Positions 18,719 through 27,981 of a stretch of 35,237 nt of DNA are shown here, piece after piece. The stretch spans positions 1 through 35,237 of the forward strand of contig JALVYZ010000238.1 of the NCBI GenBank assembly GCA_027037705.1, given 5' to 3'. The notes beneath the pieces are model-generated. The model saw only the letters and a program-made list of their open reading frames with translations. It made no database searches and was not told where the DNA came from. Position 1 is the first letter of the stretch, and every line of letters begins with the position of its first letter. The stretch comes from a bacterium (GTDB lineage Bacteria > DYJV01 > JALVYZ01). Both the position numbers and the translations under genes were made by a program.

Positions 18719-19681
18719 CTAAATTCTATGTTTTCTAATATTTTCTAAAAAGTATGACATCCCAATCTTTTTCCTTCCGCTAAATATGTCATATATACCT
18801 TTAGGAGAAAATAGAATCATTAAAATTATTATTGTTCCAAAAAATAAAGCATGTGCAACAAGAAAATAATCTGATAAAACTTCAGATATGATTTGAATTG
18901 TTGCAGCTCCAATTAATGGTCCAAATAAACTTCCTATACCACCAAAAACAGCCATAACAATCATTTTCACTGTTACAAGAACATCAAAAACAGGTTCCGG
19001 TTTAATAAAACCTTGTTGATATGCATAAATACTGCCTGCTAACGCTGTAAAAAAACCACTTATTGAAAATGAAATACTTTTAAATAAAGTTGTATTTATC
19101 CCCATAGAGTTTGCAGCATCTTCATCTTCTCTAATTGCAATAAATCCATACCCTAATTTTGTTTTTAAAATAATATAGGTTATAATCAATAAAATTATTA
19201 ATACTCCCAGTGCAACAAAATAGAAAAATTTATATGAAGCATCGATACTTAAGTTAATCATTGGTAAATACATTCCTGAATTCCCTTCAGTAATATCTAA
19301 ATTTTGCACAAGTGCTTTCATAGCTTCAGCAATCCCTAAAGTTGCAATAGCAAAATAATGACCTTTTAATCTAAGTATTGGAAGTCCCATTAAAAAAGCA
19401 AAAATAGCACATATAACACCACTAAAAAACATTGAAATAAAAAAGTTTAAATGCATTAAATCTTCTGACATAAAAATTGCTGTTAAATACGCTCCTAATC
19501 CGAAAAATACAACATTACCAAATGAAGCATATCCTGTATATCCACCAATTATATTCCAAGCACTTGCCATAATTGCGAATATTAAAATATCTGTTGCAAA
19601 TCTAAGTGTATAATTCCCTGTAAGATAAGGTATTATACATGAAATAATGAATAAAATTGCCAAAGCTGTATACTTCTTCAT
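18719..19681 (-). CDS. livM: Branched-chain amino acid ABC transporter permease LivM
   Basis: Multi-TM; GYTGYASFGNVVFFGLGAY; GYGFIAIREDEDAANSMGINTTLFK; AVFGGIGSLFGPLIGA. Confidence 0.93.
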   Translation of the reverse strand: MKKYTALAILFIISCIIPYLTGNYTLRFATDILIFAIMASAWNIIGGYTGYASFGNVVFFGLGAYLTAIFMSEDLMHLNFFISMFFSGVICAIFAFLMGLPILRLKGHYFAIATLGIAEAMKALVQNLDITEGNSGMYLPMINLSIDASYKFFYFVALGVLIILLIITYIILKTKLGYGFIAIREDEDAANSMGINTTLFKSISFSISGFFTALAGSIYAYQQGFIKPEPVFDVLVTVKMIVMAVFGGIGSLFGPLIGAATIQIISEVLSDYFLVAHALFFGTIIILMILFSPKGIYDIFSGRKKIGMSYFLENIRKHRI

Positions 19682-19682
19682 A

Positions 19683-20540
19683 TTAACCTTCCTTTCCTAA
19701 AATTCCTTTAGGTTTAAAAATTAAAACAAGGACAAGAATTGTGAAACTTATTAAACTTTCATAAGTTGTTCCAAGCCAGTTAGTTCCAAGAGATTCAACA
19801 ATTCCAAGAGTTAATCCTCCTACAATTGGTCCCATCATTGTCCCAAGACCACCTACTATACAAACGACAAAAGACTTTAAAGTTAAATGACCTCCCATTG
19901 CAGGAGAGATTGGGAAAAGAATTGCCCATAAAGTTCCTGCTGCTGCAGCTAATGCTGTACCAATTCCAAAAGTTATTGCATAAATATGAGAAACATTAAC
20001 ACCATTGAGCCTTGCAGCATCCAAATCTTGTGATGTTGCTCTAATAGCTCTTCCAAGTCTTGTTTTATTTAAAATTATATAAAGGATTAAGGTAATTATT
20101 AAAGCTAATACAAATGCAAACAACCTCACATAAGGAATTGTGGCTCCTAAAAAATTAAAATTTGAAGCTGCATAAGCAACTTTTACTTTTCTAACATCAG
20201 CTGTCCACAAAAGTAATGCTGTATTATTTATAAAAATTTCTATTCCAAATGTTAAAATTAATGTAATAAATATTTCAGCTCTGATAACTAAATTTATAAT
20301 TCCCTTTTGGATAATATAACCTAAAATAAACATTATTAACATTGCAGCTAATAAACTTATAAATGGGTCTATCCCATAAAGGGTGAAAAGCCAATAAGTG
20401 GTATATGCTCCAAGCATAATAAAAGCGCCATGTGCAATATTAATTATATCCATTACTCCCCAAATTAATGACATACCAAGAGCCATCAATGCATATAAAC
20501 CACCTTTTAAAATTCCATTAATTATTATCTGTAAATACAT
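19683..20540 (-). CDS. livH: Branched-chain amino acid ABC transporter permease LivH
   Basis: GGLYALMALGMSLIWGVMDIINIAHGAFIMLGAY; RLGRAIRATSQDLDAARLNGVNV; GGLGTMMGPIVGG. Confidence 0.94.
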   Translation of the reverse strand: MYLQIIINGILKGGLYALMALGMSLIWGVMDIINIAHGAFIMLGAYTTYWLFTLYGIDPFISLLAAMLIMFILGYIIQKGIINLVIRAEIFITLILTFGIEIFINNTALLLWTADVRKVKVAYAASNFNFLGATIPYVRLFAFVLALIITLILYIILNKTRLGRAIRATSQDLDAARLNGVNVSHIYAITFGIGTALAAAAGTLWAILFPISPAMGGHLTLKSFVVCIVGGLGTMMGPIVGGLTLGIVESLGTNWLGTTYESLISFTILVLVLIFKPKGILGKEG

Positions 20541-20555
20541 TTATAACTCCTCTTT

Positions 20556-20573
20556 AAAATTGTATACAATTTT
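20556..20573. promoter_or_regulatory. Perfect 18-bp palindrome, candidate GntR (FadR-subfamily)-type operator upstream of livH
   Basis: AAAATTGTATACAATTTT between the predicted start of transcription and the livH SD; core TTGTATACAA fits GTnnAC-type GntR operators. Confidence 0.5.
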
Positions 20574-20583
20574 CATGAAGGCA

Positions 20584-20613
20584 ATTATTAATATTATTAC
20601 TATAATTTGTCAA
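20584..20613 (-). promoter_or_regulatory. Candidate sigma70-type promoter of livHMGF
   Basis: Minus strand TTGACA (20608-20613) - 18 nt - AATAAT (20584-20589). Confidence 0.5.
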
Positions 20614-20621
20614 GAAAAAAA

Positions 20622-21998
20622 TTAAAAAATTGTTAATTCTAATTTTTTTAATATTTTTGGGAATTTGACTGGATAATCTCCATCGAAACATGCATAACAA
20701 TAACAGTTTTTGTCTTCTTTAACAGCCTTTTTTAATCCATCTAAAGAAAGGTAGTACAAAGAATCAGCTGTAATATATTTTCTTATTTCATCTACTGTAT
20801 GACTTGATGCAATTAGTTCTCTTCTTGTAGGAGTATCAATACCATAAAAACAAGGATAATTTGTTGAAGGGGAGCTTATACGCATATGAACTTCCTTGGC
20901 TCCAGCTGCTTTTAACATTTTTACAATTTTTCGTGAAGTTGTACCTCTTACAATTGAATCATCAATTAAGACTATTTTTTTGTTTTTTAAAACATCTTTT
21001 AATGCATTTAATTTTAATTTTACCCCAAAATGTCTAATTGATTGTTTTGGTTCAATAAAAGTTCTTCCAATATAATGATTCCTGATTAGTCCAAGTTCAA
21101 ATGGGATCCCTGATTCTTCAGAATAACCAATTGCAGCTGGAATTCCTGAATCTGGAACAGGTACAACTAAATCAGCATCAACTGGAGATTCTTGAGCTAA
21201 AATTTTACCAAGATTTTTTCTTAAAAGATAAACATTTTTACCAAACACTATACTATCTGGACGAGCAAAATAAATATGTTCAAAAATACAAAAAGAATTT
21301 CTTGGTTTATCTGAAGGGATTCTATCAGAATAAATTCCTTCTCTGTCAATGATTAAAATTTCACCTGGATTTATTTCTCTAATAAATTCTGCTTCAATTA
21401 AATCAAATGCACATGTTTCTGAAGAAACAACATATCCATCTTTTATCTTTCCAAGAACAAGCGGTCTAAAACCATAAGGATCTCTTGCAGCAATTAATTT
21501 ATTTTCTGTTAAAAAAATAAGACTATAAGCTCCTTTAACTTGATAAAGAGCCTCTTTAATTCTCTCTATAATACTATTTGAATTTGATTTTGCAATTAAA
21601 TGAACTATAACTTCTGAATCCATTGTTGATTGGAAAATGCTACCTTCTTTTTCTAATTCTTCCTTTAATGTCTCATAGTTTACAAGATTCCCATTATGAG
21701 CAATTGCAAGGTATCCTCTAAAATAATTAACTAAGAATGGTTGAGCATTTTGTAAAAGACTTGAACCAGTTGTTGAATATCTAACATGTCCAATAGCCAT
21801 ATGCCCTTTTAATTTTTCTAAAATTTCCTTTTTAAAAATATCAACTACATGTCCCATTTGAATATGAGAATAATACTCCTCTCCATCAGAGGAAACAATA
21901 CCTGCACTTTCCTGCCCTCTATGTTGTAAAGCATGTAAACCAAGATATGTTAAATTAGCTGCTTCAGGATGACTAAAAACTCCAAAAATTCCACACAT
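20622..21998 (-). CDS. purF: Amidophosphoribosyltransferase
   Basis: [36 protein letters not shown]...[11 protein letters not shown]...[38 protein letters not shown]...[17 protein letters not shown]. Confidence 0.97.
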   Translation of the reverse strand: MCGIFGVFSHPEAANLTYLGLHALQHRGQESAGIVSSDGEEYYSHIQMGHVVDIFKKEILEKLKGHMAIGHVRYSTTGSSLLQNAQPFLVNYFRGYLAIAHNGNLVNYETLKEELEKEGSIFQSTMDSEVIVHLIAKSNSNSIIERIKEALYQVKGAYSLIFLTENKLIAARDPYGFRPLVLGKIKDGYVVSSETCAFDLIEAEFIREINPGEILIIDREGIYSDRIPSDKPRNSFCIFEHIYFARPDSIVFGKNVYLLRKNLGKILAQESPVDADLVVPVPDSGIPAAIGYSEESGIPFELGLIRNHYIGRTFIEPKQSIRHFGVKLKLNALKDVLKNKKIVLIDDSIVRGTTSRKIVKMLKAAGAKEVHMRISSPSTNYPCFYGIDTPTRRELIASSHTVDEIRKYITADSLYYLSLDGLKKAVKEDKNCYCYACFDGDYPVKFPKILKKLELTIF

Positions 21999-22007
21999 TA
22001 TTCACTC

Positions 22008-24020
22008 CTATATAACATCATATCTATAGAAAAGCATAGAAAATTCACCTTTACCTTTTGTTAATGTTCTTAAATCTGTTGCATATCCAAATAACCTTGA
22101 AAGATAAGAATAAGCTTTAATTCTTGTTGAAAAATCTTCTTTTACTACATCTATAACCTTAGCACCTCTTGAATTTAAATCTCCAATAACTTCTCCAGTA
22201 CATTCATCTGGTACAATAACTGTAACTTCCATTATTGGTTCTAATTTAATTGGACCTGCTTTTTGATAAGCTTCTTTAAATGCATTTATTGCAGCTACTT
22301 TTAAAGCACCTTTTTCATATTTTCCTGTTTTATCCTCAATTAAATTGATTACAACTTCTGTATCAATTATTTCTGCTCCAATTAATTGTCCAGAGATAAA
22401 ACTTTCATTTATCCCTTCTTTTACAGCCTCTATGGCTTTTTCTGGAATTGTATCTAAATCTAATTCAAATAAAATTTTATTAGAATTATCTTTACCTGTC
22501 CTTGGCAGTGGTTTTACTTTTAAACCTACATGGCCATATAAATTCTCATCTTCAATTTTTATATCATATACATATTCACCTTCAGCTTCTTTAGTAATTG
22601 TTTCTCTATAAACAACCTGTGGTTTTCCTAATTTAATGCGCAAGTTATACTCTCTCAAAAGTCTCTTTGTGATTATTTCAAGATGAAGTTCACCCATCCC
22701 TGAAATAATTAGCTGATTTGTTTCTTCATTGTATGTGTATTTAAAAGATGGATCTTCTTCAGCAATATTTTTTAATGCATTAAAAAGGTCATTTAATTCT
22801 TTTAACGAATATGGTTCTATTGCAAATGAAATTACAGGATTATTTATTTCTATATTTTCAAGATAATATGGGAAGTCTTTTTTATCAGTTAGAGTATCCC
22901 CTGTATTCCCACTTTTTATTAAAATCCCTACTACATCTCCTTCTTTAGCTAACTCAATCTCTTTTCTTTTATTTGCATGAAGCTTATAAATTTTTGAAAT
23001 TTTTTGTCTTTCTCCAGTTGTTAGATTAAAAACATTTTCACCTAATTTTAAATCACCAGAATAGATTCTTGTATAGCAAATTTTTCTATTATTAATTATT
23101 TGTGCTTTAAAAATGTATGCGAGCAATGTATTTTTAGGTTTTTCAAAAAAAAGTTTTTCTCCAGTTTTTCTATCAAAACCTCTAAACTCTATTATTTCAT
23201 CTGATTTTGGTAAAAAATTTATAACTCCGTCAAGTACTGGTTGAACCCCTTTATTTTTTAAAGCACTACCACAATAAACAGGTGCAATTTTTAACTCATA
23301 ACATCCTTTTTTTATTGCATTAATTAACTCTCTATTTTCAATAGGCTCACCTTCGAGATATTTTTCCATTATTTTATCATCAAAATCTGCAGCTGTTTCA
23401 ATTAAATCATTTTTAAAATTTTCTACAATTTCGTGGTAATCTTCTGGTAATTCTTTTTCAATAATTTCTTCTCCATGTTCTCCTTCAAAATATAATGCCC
23501 TCTCTTTTAATATATCTATAACACCTTGAAATTTATCTTCTTTTCCGATTGGATATGTAATAATTACTGGTTTAATATTTAATTTTGATTTTATCTGATT
23601 TAAAACATTTTCAAAATTAGCTCCAATTCTATCAAGTTTATTTATAAACAAAATTCTTGGAATTCTATATCTATTTATCTGCCTCCATACAGTCTCTGTT
23701 TGAGGCTCTACTCCACCTACTCCACAAAGTACAATAATAGCACCATCAAGAGCTCTCATACATCTTTCAACCTCAATTGTAAAATCTACATGACCTGGAG
23801 TATCAATAAGATTTATATTCTGATTTTTCCATTTTAGAGATGTCACTGCAGAGGTGATTGTAATTCCTCTTTCTTTCTCTTCTTCAAGATAATCCATTGT
23901 AGCAGAGCCATCGTGCACTTCACCTATTTTATGAATTACCCCTGTATAATAAAGGATTCTCTCAGTAAGAGTTGTTTTTCCTGCATCAATATGGGCTGCA
24001 ATCCCTATATTTATAAACAT
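22008..24020 (-). CDS. Elongation factor G-like GTPase (divergent paralogue; possibly EF-G2/spdEFG-like)
   Basis: AHIDAGKTTLTERILYYTG, EERGITITSAVTSLKW-type G2, DTPGHVDFTIEVERCMRALDGAI, NKLDRIGANF; domains III-V present, but the canonical domain IV GGRGQYG loop is missing. Confidence 0.88.
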   Translation of the reverse strand: MFINIGIAAHIDAGKTTLTERILYYTGVIHKIGEVHDGSATMDYLEEEKERGITITSAVTSLKWKNQNINLIDTPGHVDFTIEVERCMRALDGAIIVLCGVGGVEPQTETVWRQINRYRIPRILFINKLDRIGANFENVLNQIKSKLNIKPVIITYPIGKEDKFQGVIDILKERALYFEGEHGEEIIEKELPEDYHEIVENFKNDLIETAADFDDKIMEKYLEGEPIENRELINAIKKGCYELKIAPVYCGSALKNKGVQPVLDGVINFLPKSDEIIEFRGFDRKTGEKLFFEKPKNTLLAYIFKAQIINNRKICYTRIYSGDLKLGENVFNLTTGERQKISKIYKLHANKRKEIELAKEGDVVGILIKSGNTGDTLTDKKDFPYYLENIEINNPVISFAIEPYSLKELNDLFNALKNIAEEDPSFKYTYNEETNQLIISGMGELHLEIITKRLLREYNLRIKLGKPQVVYRETITKEAEGEYVYDIKIEDENLYGHVGLKVKPLPRTGKDNSNKILFELDLDTIPEKAIEAVKEGINESFISGQLIGAEIIDTEVVINLIEDKTGKYEKGALKVAAINAFKEAYQKAGPIKLEPIMEVTVIVPDECTGEVIGDLNSRGAKVIDVVKEDFSTRIKAYSYLSRLFGYATDLRTLTKGKGEFSMLFYRYDVI

Positions 24021-25163
24021 TTATTCTACTTCAAAGCCTAATAATGTAATATCGTCATTAATATTATTTTCAGAAAAATTGCTAACTTCTTCAATTATTG
24101 CGTTTTTAGCTTCTTCTAATGATAAATCCTTTGTCTTTTTAATAAGTTCTATTAATCTCTCCTCTTTGAAAAGCTCTCTATTTTTATTTTTTGCTTCAAT
24201 AATTCCATCAGTAAACACAAATATTCTTAAACCTGGTTCTAATAATAATTGTTTTTCAGGATATGTTTCATCTGTACTTGGAAATAATCCAACAGGAAAT
24301 CCTCTCTTTGATTCTAACTCTTTTACTTCTCCACTTTTTTTATTTAGAAGTAAAGGGAAAGGATGCCCACCATTAGCAAAGTTTAAAATTTTATCTTTTT
24401 TATTAATTACTCCATAAAAGACAGTTGCAAATTTTGTTTCTGTTGTTAATGATAAAATATGATTGTTTAAATTATTTAAACTTTTTCCTGGTGAATATAT
24501 TTTTCTTAAACCAACATTTAAAATTGTTTTAATAATTGCCATAAAAACTGTTGAATAAATCCCATGCCCCTCAACATCTGCTACAATAATAGCTACATTA
24601 TCATCATCAAGTGAAATTATATCAAGATAATCCCCTCCAGTTTTATTCATTATATTATAATATGCTGAGAAATTAATATTCTCTATTTTAGGAAATTCTT
24701 CAGGAACAAATGATAACTGTATCTTCCTTACAATTTCTAATTCTTTATTTATTTTATCTAAAGCTTTTTGTAATTCATCAGTTAATATTTTTATCCTTAA
24801 ATGTGTTGCAATTCTTGCAATGACTTCCTGAGAATTAAACGGTTTAGTTATATAATCATCAGCTCCAACTTCAAAACATTTAACTTTATTATCAACATCC
24901 GTAATAGAAGTCACAAGAATAAATTTTACATCCTTTTTCTCATGCTTTTTTACAATCTCACAAAATTCAAATCCATTCATTTCTGGCATCATAAAATCAG
25001 ATAAAATAATATCAGGTTTGAAATTATCTATATCATTTTTAGCCTCAATAGCTGATTCATAACTCTTTACGCTGTATCCTTCTTTTTTTAAAATACTCTC
25101 TAATAACATTCTCATGAATTTTGAATCATCAACAACCATAATTTTACAATCTTTATTTTCCAT
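24021..25163 (-). CDS. Response regulator receiver fused to PP2C-type (RsbU/SpoIIE) serine phosphatase
   Basis: Receiver: CKIMVVDDSKFMRMLLE...PDIILSDFMMPEMNGFEF...FILVTS...DDYITKPF; PP2C: KTGGDYLDIISLDDDNVAIIVADVEGHGIYSTVFMAIIKT...FVFTDGIIEAKNKN...NDDITLLGFEV. Confidence 0.93.
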   Translation of the reverse strand: MENKDCKIMVVDDSKFMRMLLESILKKEGYSVKSYESAIEAKNDIDNFKPDIILSDFMMPEMNGFEFCEIVKKHEKKDVKFILVTSITDVDNKVKCFEVGADDYITKPFNSQEVIARIATHLRIKILTDELQKALDKINKELEIVRKIQLSFVPEEFPKIENINFSAYYNIMNKTGGDYLDIISLDDDNVAIIVADVEGHGIYSTVFMAIIKTILNVGLRKIYSPGKSLNNLNNHILSLTTETKFATVFYGVINKKDKILNFANGGHPFPLLLNKKSGEVKELESKRGFPVGLFPSTDETYPEKQLLLEPGLRIFVFTDGIIEAKNKNRELFKEERLIELIKKTKDLSLEEAKNAIIEEVSNFSENNINDDITLLGFEVE

Positions 25164-25164
25164 T

Positions 25165-26187
25165 TTAACTCACAAATACTTTTTTAAATCTTTTATATTC
25201 TTCTAAGGCTCTTCCTGTCCCTTTAACTACATCTGTTAAAGGATCTTCTGTAACAGTAACATATAATCCTGTTTCTTTTGAAATTAATTTATCTAATCCT
25301 TTTAATAAAGCTCCACCACCTGTTAAATATATTCCTTTGTCTAAAATATCAGCTGAAAGTTCAGGTGGAGTGTTTTCTAATGCTCGTTTAATAGCATTAA
25401 CAATTGCTTTAACAGGCTCCTGCAACGCTTCTCTAACTTCTTTATCTGTTAAAACAATACTTTTGGGAATTCCTGAAACTAAATCCCTTCCAGAAACTTC
25501 ATATGTTAACTCTTCATCAAGCTCATAAGCACTACCTATAGCAATTTTTATTTTTTCTGCAGTATTCTCACCTATTATTAAATTATACTTTTGTCTTAAA
25601 TATGACATTATAGACTCATTTGCTTCATCACCAGCAACTCTAACGGACTCACTGTATGTTATTGCACTTAAGCTTATTACTGCTACTTCAGTAGTTCCAC
25701 CACCAATATCAACAACCATATTCCCAGACGGCTCTTCAATATTTAATCCTGCACCTATAGCTGCTGCCATTGGTTCCTCAATTAATAAAACATCTCTTCC
25801 TCCTGCCATTAAACATGAATCTATAACTGCTTTTTTCTCAACCGCAGTAATTCCTGCAGGGATACATACTGCAATTCTTGGTTTAAAAAATTTTCTTTTT
25901 TTTAGAACCTGACCAATAAAATATTGAATCATTGCTTTAGTTACATCAAAGTCTGATATAACCCCATCTTTTAAGGGCCTTATAACCTCAAGGTCTGGGG
26001 GGGTTTTACCCATCATTTCTTTTGCAGCTTTACCTATATAAACAATCTTATTTGTGCTTCTTTCAACAACAACAACAGAAGGTTCATTTAAAAGTATACC
26101 ATCACCTTTCACATAAAAGAGAGTATTTGCAGTACCTAAATCTATTGCTATATCCTTTGATAGAAAACTAAAAATTGAGCCAAACAT
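25165..26187 (-). CDS. mreB: Rod shape-determining protein MreB
   Basis: DIAIDLGTANTLFYVKGDGILLNEPSVVV...RPLKDGVISDFDVTKAMI...IEEPMAAAIGAGLNIEEPSGNMVVDIGGGTTEVAVISL...YLTGGGALLKGLDKLI. Confidence 0.97.
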   Translation of the reverse strand: MFGSIFSFLSKDIAIDLGTANTLFYVKGDGILLNEPSVVVVERSTNKIVYIGKAAKEMMGKTPPDLEVIRPLKDGVISDFDVTKAMIQYFIGQVLKKRKFFKPRIAVCIPAGITAVEKKAVIDSCLMAGGRDVLLIEEPMAAAIGAGLNIEEPSGNMVVDIGGGTTEVAVISLSAITYSESVRVAGDEANESIMSYLRQKYNLIIGENTAEKIKIAIGSAYELDEELTYEVSGRDLVSGIPKSIVLTDKEVREALQEPVKAIVNAIKRALENTPPELSADILDKGIYLTGGGALLKGLDKLISKETGLYVTVTEDPLTDVVKGTGRALEEYKRFKKVFVS

Positions 26188-26196
26188 TATTTTCTC

Positions 26197-27456
26197 CTAT
26201 AAAAAAAGGTATTTTATAACATCATTTAATGTATTAAATATTATTATTTCAAAATTAACATTTAAGTTACGTTTTTCATTAATCTTTAAATAAGTGTTTT
26301 TCAGATTTTTTTCAATAAAATTTTTAATATCTATTATTTTTTTATTTTCAACTATTAATAATATTATATTAGGGGAAATTTTAACTTTTATAGATTTTAT
26401 CTTAAAAATATTTTCTATGTTTTCTATTAAATTAGAAAATGCTCTAAATATAACTTTTTCTGGAAACTCTTTTAAAAGTTTATAATATGATTTTAATTTT
26501 ATTAAAATAAATCCATTATCAACAAATTTATTTTTATATGTTAAAAAATCCTCAACACTCATTATTGAGCTAACTTTTTTAAAAGCTTCAAATTTAAAAA
26601 CTTCTTCATAAAATTTTAATTCAAAAATCTTTTTAAAAATTTCTAAATTTCTCTCTATTAATTGATTATCGTCTTGTTCTCCATTTATCAAAATAATTGC
26701 TCCCACTAAAACATTCTGGGATGTTATAGGAATTACAGCAAAATTTTTTATTTGATTAAAAATGTTTTTTTCATTTTTATTTATTATAATTGAATTATCA
26801 TTGTAATCCCTTTGAATAAATGAAATTTTATTTATGTTTCTTTTGAAAAGAAAATTTAATTTACTGTCTTTTTCTATCTTTGAAGGGACTATTGATTTAT
26901 TGCTTGAAATAATTATAAATTTATCACCTTCTCTTTTTATAATTATTGCACATTCAAATTTAAAAATACGACATATGTAATTGAGAAAATCTCTGTAGTC
27001 TAATTTTTTTATAAATTCAATATGTTTAATGTTTTCTTTATTTTTATTTAAATACTCAAAAAGATTAATTAAATTATCCAAAAATTTTGCACATAAAAAT
27101 AATATCTTTTGCTGTTTTTCTGTGATTGAATAACTTCTTTTTGAATCTAAATACAAAACTCCTTTATTTCCAACTGGTAAAATAAAGTAAGTTTTTATCT
27201 CTTCATCTCTATCGTATATCTCTAAAATCTTATAAGAAAATTTATCTCTTTTAATATTAATAGGTTTTTTATGCTTTGCTATCCATCCTATAATACTTTC
27301 ATCAACTTTAATTTTTATGTCTTTTTTTAAGGAATTACTTAATGAAAACGAATACTTTAAGTGAAGAGTTTCCCCATCTATTTCAAAAAAACATACAGTA
27401 TAAACATCAACAAAACTCCCTATTATTTCTAAAAAACTTTGAAATATTTTTTCCAT
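26197..27456 (-). CDS. GAF-domain protein with uncharacterised, possibly degenerate GGDEF-like C-terminal region
   Basis: VCFFEIDGETLHLKYSFSLSN...VDESIIGWIAKHKKPINIKRD...YFILPVGNKGVLYLDSKRSYSITEKQQKILFLCAKFL is GAF-like; no GGDEF motif seen at C-terminus. Confidence 0.65.
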   Translation of the reverse strand: MEKIFQSFLEIIGSFVDVYTVCFFEIDGETLHLKYSFSLSNSLKKDIKIKVDESIIGWIAKHKKPINIKRDKFSYKILEIYDRDEEIKTYFILPVGNKGVLYLDSKRSYSITEKQQKILFLCAKFLDNLINLFEYLNKNKENIKHIEFIKKLDYRDFLNYICRIFKFECAIIIKREGDKFIIISSNKSIVPSKIEKDSKLNFLFKRNINKISFIQRDYNDNSIIINKNEKNIFNQIKNFAVIPITSQNVLVGAIILINGEQDDNQLIERNLEIFKKIFELKFYEEVFKFEAFKKVSSIMSVEDFLTYKNKFVDNGFILIKLKSYYKLLKEFPEKVIFRAFSNLIENIENIFKIKSIKVKISPNIILLIVENKKIIDIKNFIEKNLKNTYLKINEKRNLNVNFEIIIFNTLNDVIKYLFL

Positions 27457-27980
27457 TATTTAATCTTTTTTAATTTTACATGATATTCTTTAGCAAGAGT
27501 TTTATAGAGCTCTTTTACATAGCTCCATCTTTTTTTATGAAATGATGTTACATCTGAAATAATTTTATAAGGATTGCCTACAACAATTTTATTAGAAGGA
27601 ATTATCTTTGAATTTGGGATAACACATCCTTCTCCAATTATAGTCCACTCTCCAATAACTACATCAAAACTTATTATTGAGCCTAATCCAACAACAGCAT
27701 AATCTTTAATTTCTTTGCAATGTATAGTTGCGCTATGACCTATTGTTACTTCTTTGCCAATGAATATCGTATCATTTGGTCTAATATGAATCATTACATT
27801 TTCTTCTACTGCAGTTCCATCTCCAATTACAATATTACCATAATCTCCTCTTAAAATTGAACCATGGCCTATATAACAGTTATCCCCGATTACTACACCA
27901 CCAATAATAATTGCTGTTTCTGAAATATAAGAATCTATCCCTATCTTTGGAATTTTATGGCCATACTGATATATTGGCAT
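27456..27980 (-). CDS. Gamma-carbonic anhydrase family (left-handed beta-helix hexapeptide) protein
   Basis: Hexapeptide repeats IIGGVVIGDNCYIGHGSILRGDYGNIVIGDGTAVEENVMIHIR...GHSATIHCKEIKDYAVVGLGSIISFDVVIGEWTIIGEGCVI; His residues of the metal site retained (VMIH, GHSATIH). Confidence 0.88.
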   Translation of the reverse strand: MPIYQYGHKIPKIGIDSYISETAIIIGGVVIGDNCYIGHGSILRGDYGNIVIGDGTAVEENVMIHIRPNDTIFIGKEVTIGHSATIHCKEIKDYAVVGLGSIISFDVVIGEWTIIGEGCVIPNSKIIPSNKIVVGNPYKIISDVTSFHKKRWSYVKELYKTLAKEYHVKLKKIK

Positions 27981-27981
27981 A

